DNA of 15,144 bases from Flavobacteriales bacterium. GTDB lineage: Bacteria > Bacteroidota > Bacteroidia > Flavobacteriales_D > Parvicellaceae. The stretch lies in assembly GCA_026993705.1 (NCBI GenBank), contig JALWSJ010000294.1, forward strand, positions 1 through 15,144. Reading direction: 5' to 3'. Below, one piece after another: positions 1-6,358 of the stretch; positions within the stretch are counted from its first letter, which is position 1, and each line of letters starts with the position of its first letter. The position numbers and the translations under genes are program-made. Below the pieces are notes generated by a model, which saw only the letters and a list, made by a program, of their open reading frames with translations, did no database searches and was not told the origin of the DNA.

Positions 1-1454
1 TAGAAAAAAAAGCAGGTTATCAAGAAGGTCTTAACGACTATGTAAAACAAAAAAAAGCAGCGGTAGATTTAGTCAACTCCGTTGGAAATTTAATGTTTAA
101 CAAAGGAGTAGAACTCGTTCTATTCAGAAATCACTTAGTTGACATAAGCCTTCCTGAAGTAATTAACCTATTTTCAAACTACGCCAACAAAGTATTGAAC
201 CAACCCATCGATATTCATACCGCAGCAGAAGTAGCAAGTGCAATGCTGAATGTAGATTTAGCACCGTCAAAAATAGACTTAGGTAAGCTAACGGCAGAGT
301 ACATAGAAGAAAAAGCAAACTACACTTCAATCAACGATTTCCTATCTAATAAATTAGAAAATTTTATCGGTCAAGACAAACACACTTTTCAACCTAAAGA
401 CGTAGTTCTATATGGATTTGGTAGAATTGGGCGTTTAGTTGTCCGAGAACTAATCAAACAAGCAGGAAAAGGACAGCAATTGTTATTAAGAGCCATCGTA
501 TTAAGAACCGTAACCGACGATCAAATCGTAAAAAGAGCAGCCTTGTTAAGAAACGATTCCGTTCACGGAGCATTCAAAGGAACAGTAGAAGAAGACCTTG
601 AAAACAAAGCCTTAATCGTCAACGGGCAAAGAGTACAGTTGATAGAAGCCAAACAACCCGACGATATTGATTATTCAAAATACGGAATCAATGATGCTCT
701 ATTAATCGATAGTACCGGAGTGTTCAACACAAAAGAAACACTATCACGCCACTTAAACAACAAAGAAATATCAAAAGTATTGTTAACCGCACCGGGAAAA
801 GGGATGCCAAATATTGTTTACGGTATCAATCACGATGAGTTTGATTTGGAGGAAAACGATATATTTTCGGCGGCTTCATGTACAACCAATGCCATCAGTC
901 CGATACTAAAAGTTATCGAAGACACCTTTGATATAGAAAAAGGACACATTGAAACCGTACACGCTTACACCAACGACCAAAACCTGTTGGATAATATGCA
1001 CAAAAAACCACGAAGAGGACGTTCGGCGGCAATCAATATGGTTATTACATCCACCGGAGCAGGAAAAGCCGTAACCAAAGTAGTTCCTTCGTTAGAAGGG
1101 AAACTTACCGCAAATGCAGTGAGAGTACCAACACCAAATGGTTCGTTGGCAATTATGCACTTAAACCTCAAGAAAAAAACAAACTTGGAAGAAGTAAACG
1201 AAGCTATAAAAAAAGCAGCGTTAAAAGGAGCATTAGTCAATCAAATCAACTATCAAGTCAACGAAGAATTGGTAAGCAACGACATCATCGGAAACACTTG
1301 CCCTTCGGTATTTGATAGCAACGCAACGATTGTGTCGGAAGACGGAAAAAGTACTACTTTATATACGTGGTACGATAACGAATTTGGTTATACCAAACAA
1401 GTAATCCGCTTAGCAAAACACGTAGCCAAAGTAAGACGTCTGATTTACTATTAA
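1..1454 (+). CDS. gap: Glyceraldehyde-3-phosphate dehydrogenase, long Bacteroidota form (5' end cut by window)
   Basis: The enzyme oxidises and phosphorylates glyceraldehyde 3-phosphate with NAD(P) in cytoplasmic glycolysis or gluconeogenesis. The frame is open to the left edge: 30 codons (first complete codon at base 3) precede the internal Met at base 93, and they read sensibly (YQEGLNDYVKQKKAAVDL), so the true start lies outside the window. The visible part is 483 residues, far longer than the usual ~335, as known for the Bacteroidota variant with an N-terminal extension. The Rossmann motif GFGRIGR is at bases 414-434, the catalytic cysteine of SCTTN at 879-881, and the catalytic histidine of the HAYTNDQ segment at 960-962. 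The family-typical WYDNEFGY lies near the C-terminus, followed by the ending VRRLIYY. All key residues are present and there is no frameshift. The stop is about 8 bp before a repeat whose first hairpin probably terminates the transcript. Cofactor preference (NAD or NADP) cannot be told from this. Confidence 0.95.
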   Translation, partial: EKKAGYQEGLNDYVKQKKAAVDLVNSVGNLMFNKGVELVLFRNHLVDISLPEVINLFSNYANKVLNQPIDIHTAAEVASAMLNVDLAPSKIDLGKLTAEYIEEKANYTSINDFLSNKLENFIGQDKHTFQPKDVVLYGFGRIGRLVVRELIKQAGKGQQLLLRAIVLRTVTDDQIVKRAALLRNDSVHGAFKGTVEEDLENKALIVNGQRVQLIEAKQPDDIDYSKYGINDALLIDSTGVFNTKETLSRHLNNKEISKVLLTAPGKGMPNIVYGINHDEFDLEENDIFSAASCTTNAISPILKVIEDTFDIEKGHIETVHAYTNDQNLLDNMHKKPRRGRSAAINMVITSTGAGKAVTKVVPSLEGKLTANAVRVPTPNGSLAIMHLNLKKKTNLEEVNEAIKKAALKGALVNQINYQVNEELVSNDIIGNTCPSVFDSNATIVSEDGKSTTLYTWYDNEFGYTKQVIRLAKHVAKVRRLIYY

Positions 1455-1461
1455 GAAGAAA

Positions 1462-1602
1462 ATTTGGGCGTTCCCCTAAAAGCAAAAAAGAGCATTCTCT
1501 TATGGAGAACGCTCTTTTTTGCTTTTAGGGTCGGGCTATCCGCTATATCTTTTGCCCTCCAAAAGGAGGGAGGGCAAAAGGATGCCGCTTCTATCCCTAA
1601 CG
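1462..1602 (+). repeat. Intergenic structured repeat, copy 1, modules A and B
   Basis: This is one of three copies of a modular repeat. It opens with ATTTGGGCGTTCCCC and closes with TATCCCTAACG. Module A is a perfect 20-bp stem (1474-1493 with 1511-1530) around a 17-nt loop. It is followed by a conserved linker (GGGCTATCCGCTATATC) and module B, a perfect 12-bp stem CTTTTGCCCTCC (1549-1560) paired with 1569-1580 across an 8-nt loop. Bases 1526-1602 differ from copy 2 at only two positions and from copy 3 at four. It starts just after the GAPDH stop. No encoded protein is evident. Function is unknown; termination or a structured RNA/DNA role is inferred. Confidence 0.85.
1474..1530 (+). terminator. 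Probable bidirectional terminator hairpin after GAPDH (module A)
   Basis: The inner part is A6-GAGC, a loop containing a further 5-bp stem TTCTC/GAGAA, then GCTC-T6. This is a classic hairpin plus U-tract readable on both strands, embedded in the 20-bp module A stem. It sits 20 bp after the GAPDH stop, so ending GAPDH transcription is the simplest role. Termination itself is inferred from structure. Confidence 0.7.
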
Positions 1603-1620
1603 TGTGACTAATCTTTTTTC

Positions 1621-1653
1621 AGACCTAGTAGGTTTTGAAAACCTACTAGGTCT
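1621..1653. repeat. Perfect 16-bp palindrome with one central base
   Basis: The arms AGACCTAGTAGGTTTT and AAAACCTACTAGGTCT are exact reverse complements around a single G. The palindrome lies between modules B and C of repeat copy 1, where copies 2 and 3 have only a short spacer, so it looks like a secondary insertion. There is no T-tract directly after it, so it is not a textbook terminator. A protein-binding palindrome or a separate small repeat family are alternatives. Confidence 0.8.
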
Positions 1654-1657
1654 CAGT

Positions 1658-1736
1658 AAAATGAGCGGTAAGAAAATGAATTTCAGTTTCTTTAAACGAT
1701 GAAAAAAATCTTTGCAAAGTCCCGGCTATGGAAATA
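1658..1736 (+). repeat. Repeat module C, copy 1
   Basis: This block is related to 3433-3510 (minus strand) and 13184-13258. The shared pattern is roughly AAGAAAATGAATTT, then TTTCTTnnACGATGAAAAA, then CTTTGCA and GCTATGGAAAT. It is less conserved than modules A and B and is separated from them here by the palindrome at 1621-1653. The rest of the gap to the flippase gene holds only a weak terminator-like hairpin. Confidence 0.6.
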
Positions 1737-1766
1737 CTCTTGACGGAAAGAAAAGAATTCAAAATT

Positions 1767-1801
1767 AAAATCCCTCGATAAAATAAAAGTCAGGGGATTT
1801 T
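1767..1801 (+). terminator. Weak terminator-like hairpin upstream of the flippase gene
   Basis: AAAATCCC (1767-1774) can pair with GGGATTTT (1794-1801) across a 19-nt loop, and the right arm runs into a T-rich stretch. It lies about 60 bp before the flippase start, and no gene ends just before it. It may be a remnant terminator, the end of an unseen small transcript, or chance in AT-rich DNA. Confidence 0.3.
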
Positions 1802-1861
1802 TGTTTGTACATTCGCAAAGTAGTTGAAGAGAACAGATAAGTCAACATACAGAAAAACAAG

Positions 1862-3307
1862 ATGCAAAAAAAATTCATACTCAATTTATTGTTTGTCCTT
1901 TTGCTCAATGTAATTGTTAAGCCTTTCTATATTTTGGGTATAGATGCAGAAATACTAAGGCGAACAGGAGAGGACTACGGTGTATATTTTTCTTTGTTGG
2001 GACTAACCTATATTTTTAATATTTTTTTAGATTTTGGAATTGTAAATTACAACACCAGAAATATCGCACAACATCATTTTTTGTTAAAAAAATATTTTTC
2101 CACCCTTCTGACGATAAGAGTAGGATTGTCTGTGTTGTATTTTTTATTGGTTTTTCTGTCGGCAATAGTATTGGATTATCCAGTTTCATATTTTAATTTA
2201 TTGGCAGTACTCGCTTTCAATCAGGTGTTGGTCGCTTTTATTCTGTATATGCGTTCAAATATAGCCGGTCTCTTATTGTTTCGGTACGATAGTGTAATTT
2301 CGGTTTTAGACCGTTTTATTTTGATAGGTGTTCTATCATTTTTGCTTTGGGGGAGAAGTTATTCGGAATTTCATATCATGTGGTTTGCTTATGCACAGAC
2401 TTTTGCTTATGCAGTAACACTATTGTTTGCAGTGGCTGTGTTATATAACAGAATCGGAGTGATTCGTATTCGTTTTAATAAAGTTTTTTCACTGGCACTG
2501 CTCAAGCAAAGTTCGCCTTATGCGATACTAATCTTTCTTATGATGATTTATTACCGTTCCGATGCTGTCATGCTCGAACGAATGTCGGGAAAAGAAGAAA
2601 CCGCAATTTATGCACAAGGTTATCGATTTTTTGAAGCCTTTAGTATGATAGGTTATTTATTTGCAGGTCTATTATTGCCATTGTTCTCAAAAATGCTAAA
2701 GCAAAAAGAAAAAATAGAAGAATTGCTTATAGGTTCTTTTCGCTTGATTTTTGCTGTTTCTTTCACTGTAGCCACGGCTTGCTTTGTTTTTAGAAAGGAA
2801 ATAATAGAGTGGAGATATGGAGCGGTTTCACAAGTCGTTTTAGAACATTCTTCCGCGTCTTTCGGAGTATTGATGCTTAGTTTTGTAGCGATTAGTTCCA
2901 CTTATATTTTCGGAACGTTGTTAACAGCAAACGGAAACTTAAAAAGGTTAAACCGATTAGCTTTGTTAGGCGTTCTTCTCAATTTCATATTAAATTATTA
3001 TTGGATTCCGCAAGCAGGAGCTTACGGAGCGTCATTGGCGAGTTTGGTAACGCAACTGATTACCGTATTGGGGCAAATTTATCTCTCTTACCGCGTGTTA
3101 CAACTAAATATATCGTTAAAAGATTGGAAACCGCTATTCGTGTTTGTTCTAGTTATGGAAATTGGTGTTTTTGCATACCTTCAATTTGCCCTCGATATAG
3201 ATTGGAGAATAGGTTTTCTTATAGTAGGTGTTTTTGGAATAATTACCGCCTTTACTACAAAAATGATAGACATAAAAGAAGGGATGAAATTGATTTTATC
3301 AAAATGA
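1862..3307 (+). CDS. Oligosaccharide/polysaccharide flippase (Wzx-like, MOP superfamily)
   Basis: This is probably an inner-membrane exporter that flips lipid-linked oligosaccharides from the cytoplasmic to the periplasmic face for surface polysaccharide or lipopolysaccharide assembly. At 481 residues it has the usual family length and is almost entirely hydrophobic, with about 12 or more membrane segments separated by short charged loops. The N-terminal segment (LLFVLLLNVIVKPFYIL) and the loop with GEDYGVYFSLLGLTYIF fit the first helix pair. The mid-protein motif RSDAVMLERMSGKEETAIYA around residue 234 matches the start of the second half of such transporters. The start ATG follows an A-rich leader without a Shine-Dalgarno site, as expected in Bacteroidota. 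It stands alone with no glycosyltransferase or polymerase neighbours, so its substrate cannot be named. It is bracketed by inverted copies of the intergenic repeat. Confidence 0.85.
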   Translation: MQKKFILNLLFVLLLNVIVKPFYILGIDAEILRRTGEDYGVYFSLLGLTYIFNIFLDFGIVNYNTRNIAQHHFLLKKYFSTLLTIRVGLSVLYFLLVFLSAIVLDYPVSYFNLLAVLAFNQVLVAFILYMRSNIAGLLLFRYDSVISVLDRFILIGVLSFLLWGRSYSEFHIMWFAYAQTFAYAVTLLFAVAVLYNRIGVIRIRFNKVFSLALLKQSSPYAILIFLMMIYYRSDAVMLERMSGKEETAIYAQGYRFFEAFSMIGYLFAGLLLPLFSKMLKQKEKIEELLIGSFRLIFAVSFTVATACFVFRKEIIEWRYGAVSQVVLEHSSASFGVLMLSFVAISSTYIFGTLLTANGNLKRLNRLALLGVLLNFILNYYWIPQAGAYGASLASLVTQLITVLGQIYLSYRVLQLNISLKDWKPLFVFVLVMEIGVFAYLQFALDIDWRIGFLIVGVFGIITAFTTKMIDIKEGMKLILSK

Positions 3308-3350
3308 AGAGGGGATAAGAATGTATTTTATTTGTTAGTACATATTTTCT

Positions 3351-3657
3351 TTGCGTTAGGAATCGTATCTCTAACACGAAATGAAAGTAAACACATAAAG
3401 CGTTTTTGTCGCTCTCATACTTCTTCATATTTTATTTCCATAGCTAGGGCTATACAAAGAAAATATTCATCGTCTGAGAACTGCAAACTCCACTTTCTTG
3501 CACTTATTTCATCTGCGTTAGGGATAGGAGCGGCATCCTTTTGCCCTCCCTCCTTTTGGAGGGTAAAAGATATAGCGGATAGCCCGACCCTAAGCCGATA
3601 AACAAACGTTCCGCTAGAGCGGTATGTTTGTTTATCGGCTTAGGGGAACGCCCAAAT
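3351..3657 (-). repeat. Intergenic structured repeat, copy 2 (inverted), modules A to D
   Basis: Read on the minus strand it starts at 3657 with ATTTGGGCGTTCCCC. Module A is at 3588-3645, module B at about 3538-3570, module C at 3433-3510, and a distal block near 3353-3378 holds facing GTTAG and CTAAC motifs. Bases matching 1526-1602 of copy 1 differ at two positions; one puts an A:C mismatch in the module B stem. It fills the whole 393-bp gap between the flippase and the penicillin-binding protein. Open frames across it are low-complexity translations of the repeat and are not credible genes. Confidence 0.85.
3588..3645 (-). repeat. Module A of copy 2: perfect 20-bp stem with its own inner hairpin
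   Basis: CCCTAAGCCGATAAACAAAC (3588-3607) pairs exactly with 3626-3645 around an 18-nt loop that itself contains CCGCT/AGCGG. Stem length equals that of copies 1 and 3, yet apart from the terminal CCCTAA/TTAGGG pairs the sequence is different. There is no T6 run after the inner hairpin, so it is a poorer terminator than the other two copies. Confidence 0.85.
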
Positions 3658-3688
3658 TATAAACATACAGGAATTACTTAAAATTATT

Positions 3689-3696
3689 TATCTTTG
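3689..3696 (+). promoter_or_regulatory. -7 promoter box TATCTTTG for the penicillin-binding protein gene
   Basis: It matches the Bacteroidota -7 consensus TAnnTTTG exactly. It ends only four bases before the ATG at 3701, so transcription would begin at or next to the start codon, giving a leaderless or nearly leaderless mRNA. No clear TTG -33 element is seen at the expected distance. Confidence 0.5.
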
Positions 3697-3700
3697 TGGT

Positions 3701-6226
3701 ATGGATGAAATTAGAGACGATAAGCCCGAAGAGATAAAGGAGGAAAAGAAGCGATTGAAGAAAGGTACGAAGTTCTTTTTGTTGCTTTTGCTTTGGTTGG
3801 CTGTGCTGATACCTATGGCGGGTGTTTTTTTTATGCTGGAATTGGCGGATGATGGGACTTTGCCGGGTTTTGAAGAGTTGGAAAATCCGAAGTCTAATCT
3901 GGCTACTACGGTTTATACGCAGGATAATGTGGTGTTGGGGAAATATTTTAGAGAAAATCGCACAAATGCTGATTACAATGATTTGTCGCCGTGGTTGCCC
4001 AAGGCATTGGTAGCTACAGAAGATGAACGGTTTTACGAGCATTCCGGTGTAGATGTCAGAGCTTTGGGAAGGGTTGTAAAAGGTGTGGTCTTAAATAAGA
4101 AAAGTCAAGGAGGTGGAAGTACGATTTCTCAGCAATTGGCAAAACTGTTGTTTCCAAGAAAGCGATTATCTAAGTGGGAGTTGGTGAAGCGAAAATTTAA
4201 AGAGTGGATTATTGCTACTCGTTTGGAGAAAAATTACACGAAGGAGGAGATTATAACGATGTATCTCAATAAGTTTGATTTCTTAAATAATGCCGTGGGG
4301 ATTAATTCAGCTTCGCAGGTTTATTTCGGTAAAACACCAAAAGAATTGGAAATACACGAAGCAGCAATGCTTGTAGGTATGGCAAAAAATCCTTCGCTGT
4401 TTAATCCGCTTAGGCATGCGGATACAGTTAAACACAGGAGGAATGTGGTGTTTGCTCAGATGAAAAAGAGTAGGTTTATTACACAAGAGCAATTTGATTC
4501 ACTTAAAACATTGCCGTTGGGAATACATTATACACGTGTTGACCATCAATCCGGTTTAGCTCCTTATTTTAGAGAAACGTTACGGAAAGAAGTAACTAAA
4601 ATATTGGGTAAAAAGGACGAAAATGGGAAGTATGTTTATACCGACCCTTCCGGAAATCCTTATAATATTTATTCAGACGGATTAAAAATATATACAACTA
4701 TTGATTCGCGATTGCAAGAGTATGCAGAGTATGCGGTAGAAGAACATCTGAAGCATGATTTGCAAAAAGCTTTTTTTAAGAATAATGCCAAATGGAAAAA
4801 TCCGCCTTTTTCTAACGACTTGTCCAAAGCTCAAATTGATACCTTGATGCAACGTGCGAAAAGGCGTTCTAAGATGTACAAGATGCTTACCGGGAAAGTA
4901 TGTAGTTATTGTGAAAGAACAAGAGATATACATCGAGAGGGCGACCATTACCACTGCGATTATTGCGGGAACGATACGCCGGTAAGGACTAGTAAAGAAA
5001 TAGATAGTTTGTTTAACGAAAAGAGAACAATAAGAGTCTTTGATTGGTGGTCGCCGAATTATGAAAAAGATACACTGATTTCAGCCATGGATTCTATTCG
5101 TTACTACAAGAGTATCTTGCGTGCGGCTATGGTGTCTATCAATCCGCATAATGGTTATGTGAAAGCATGGGTAGGTGGTCCTAATTTTCGTCATTTTAAA
5201 TACGATATGGTGAAAAACGGGAAGAGGCAAGTCGGTTCTACTTTTAAGCCTTTTGTGTATGCAACAGCCATAGAAGTGGGGGCAATTCATCCGTGTGATC
5301 AAGTCCCTGATATGCAGTATTGTGTAGAAGTTCCGTATAATGAAAAACGGAATAAATTATGGTGTCCGGGGAATGCAGGGGCAAAATACTCCAACAAATT
5401 AACACCCTATACTTTTGCTTTAGCTGCTTCAATGAATAATATTACGGCTCATATTATAGGGAAAGATGGTATGCCACAAAAAGTATTTAACCGTGTTGCC
5501 GAATTGGGTATAGATACTTCTCGATTCGAGCCGGTTCCATCCATGGCTTTAGGTGTTTTTGATTTGTCGGTTTATGAAATGGTAAGTGGAATGACAGCAT
5601 TTGTGAATAATGGGGTTTATATTACACCAACATTTATTCAGCGAATAGAAGATAAAAACGGAAATTTAATTTATGAGCCGAAACAAACGGCGAAAGAAGT
5701 ATGGGCAGAATATACTGCTTATACAATATTACAAATGATGAAAAGAGTAACTTCAGGTATTCAGCACCCAACGGCTAAAGGGAAAAACGGAAGACCTTTG
5801 GTTGGGGGAACTGCAATTCGTATAAGAGGGCGTAAAACCGAAAAACGACCTTATGCAGGTATAAAAACACCAATAGCCGGAAAAACAGGAACAACTCAAA
5901 ATCAATCTGACGGATGGTTTATGGGCTTAACACCTGATTTAGTTACTGGAGTATGGGTTGGAGCAGAGGATAGAGCCGTACGTTTTAGAAGTCTTCAATT
6001 AGGGATGGGAACAAATATGGCATTGCCAATCTGGGGATACTACATGAATAAAGTATATGCGGATTCGACTTTAAATATTTCGAAGGGAGATTTTCCAAAA
6101 CCTCCAAGTGTAATTAACGACCCATTGGATTGCACACAGTTTAAAATGAATCAGCCGAGTATTGATGACTATAATAATGAAGAGTTTGACGGGTTAAATA
6201 ATCAAGGTCAAGATGAAGAATGGTAG
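3701..6226 (+). CDS. Class A penicillin-binding protein (PBP1A type), bifunctional peptidoglycan synthase with Cys4 insertion
   Basis: It polymerises lipid II into glycan strands and cross-links the peptides at the outer face of the inner membrane. Order: charged cytoplasmic N-terminus, one membrane anchor (about residues 24-46), GT51 glycosyltransferase domain with EDERFYEHSG (catalytic Glu107) and GGGSTISQQLAKLLF, then the transpeptidase domain with STFK (nucleophile Ser513, Lys516), SMN (Ser577) and KTGT (Lys728). All catalytic motifs are intact, and 841 residues is in the normal range for Bacteroidota PBP1A. Unusual is a segment between the two domains with Cys401-x2-Cys404-x14-Cys419-x2-Cys422 and interspersed histidines, resembling a zinc ribbon. 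The acidic tail after the domain is probably disordered. The start is fixed by the promoter box just upstream and the lack of an earlier in-frame ATG. It appears to be monocistronic. mrcA or ponA would be the usual name by analogy. Confidence 0.93.
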   Translation: MDEIRDDKPEEIKEEKKRLKKGTKFFLLLLLWLAVLIPMAGVFFMLELADDGTLPGFEELENPKSNLATTVYTQDNVVLGKYFRENRTNADYNDLSPWLPKALVATEDERFYEHSGVDVRALGRVVKGVVLNKKSQGGGSTISQQLAKLLFPRKRLSKWELVKRKFKEWIIATRLEKNYTKEEIITMYLNKFDFLNNAVGINSASQVYFGKTPKELEIHEAAMLVGMAKNPSLFNPLRHADTVKHRRNVVFAQMKKSRFITQEQFDSLKTLPLGIHYTRVDHQSGLAPYFRETLRKEVTKILGKKDENGKYVYTDPSGNPYNIYSDGLKIYTTIDSRLQEYAEYAVEEHLKHDLQKAFFKNNAKWKNPPFSNDLSKAQIDTLMQRAKRRSKMYKMLTGKVCSYCERTRDIHREGDHYHCDYCGNDTPVRTSKEIDSLFNEKRTIRVFDWWSPNYEKDTLISAMDSIRYYKSILRAAMVSINPHNGYVKAWVGGPNFRHFKYDMVKNGKRQVGSTFKPFVYATAIEVGAIHPCDQVPDMQYCVEVPYNEKRNKLWCPGNAGAKYSNKLTPYTFALAASMNNITAHIIGKDGMPQKVFNRVAELGIDTSRFEPVPSMALGVFDLSVYEMVSGMTAFVNNGVYITPTFIQRIEDKNGNLIYEPKQTAKEVWAEYTAYTILQMMKRVTSGIQHPTAKGKNGRPLVGGTAIRIRGRKTEKRPYAGIKTPIAGKTGTTQNQSDGWFMGLTPDLVTGVWVGAEDRAVRFRSLQLGMGTNMALPIWGYYMNKVYADSTLNISKGDFPKPPSVINDPLDCTQFKMNQPSIDDYNNEEFDGLNNQGQDEEW

Positions 6227-6300
6227 TCGATTTAACAGAAAAAAAACAAACAAAAAGAATAATACTAACTTTCTTCCTTTTTTATAAAAAAAATTGTCCT

Positions 6301-6308
6301 TATACTTG
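6301..6308 (+). promoter_or_regulatory. Possible -7 box TATACTTG for the lipoprotein gene
   Basis: It differs from TAnnTTTG by one base and lies about 50 bp before the ATG at 6359, a reasonable leader length. The -33 region is only T/C-rich. The rest of the 132-bp gap after the penicillin-binding protein shows no convincing terminator hairpin. Confidence 0.35.
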
Positions 6309-6358
6309 CACGATTTTTAATATAAACGTACAATTAATACGCTATTAATCACTATATA

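Noticed and set aside
3001..3318. 105-codon frame overlapping the end of the flippase gene
   Set aside because: It is out of frame inside a clear membrane-protein gene and the translation lacks any recognisable domain; treated as a shadow.
3332..3601. 89-codon open frame across repeat copy 2
   Set aside because: It is a translation of the inverted structured repeat; the conserved signal is base pairing, not codons, and copies 1 and 3 do not keep this frame. Such frames could be annotated elsewhere as hypothetical proteins, but I see no support.
1462..3657. Composite transposon around the flippase
   Set aside because: No transposase or insertion-sequence gene is present in or between the repeats; only the weaker inverted-repeat bracket is reported.
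3674..4042. 122-codon antisense frame over the start of the penicillin-binding protein gene
   Set aside because: Antisense to the well-supported membrane anchor and GT51 start; composition is that of a reverse-strand shadow.
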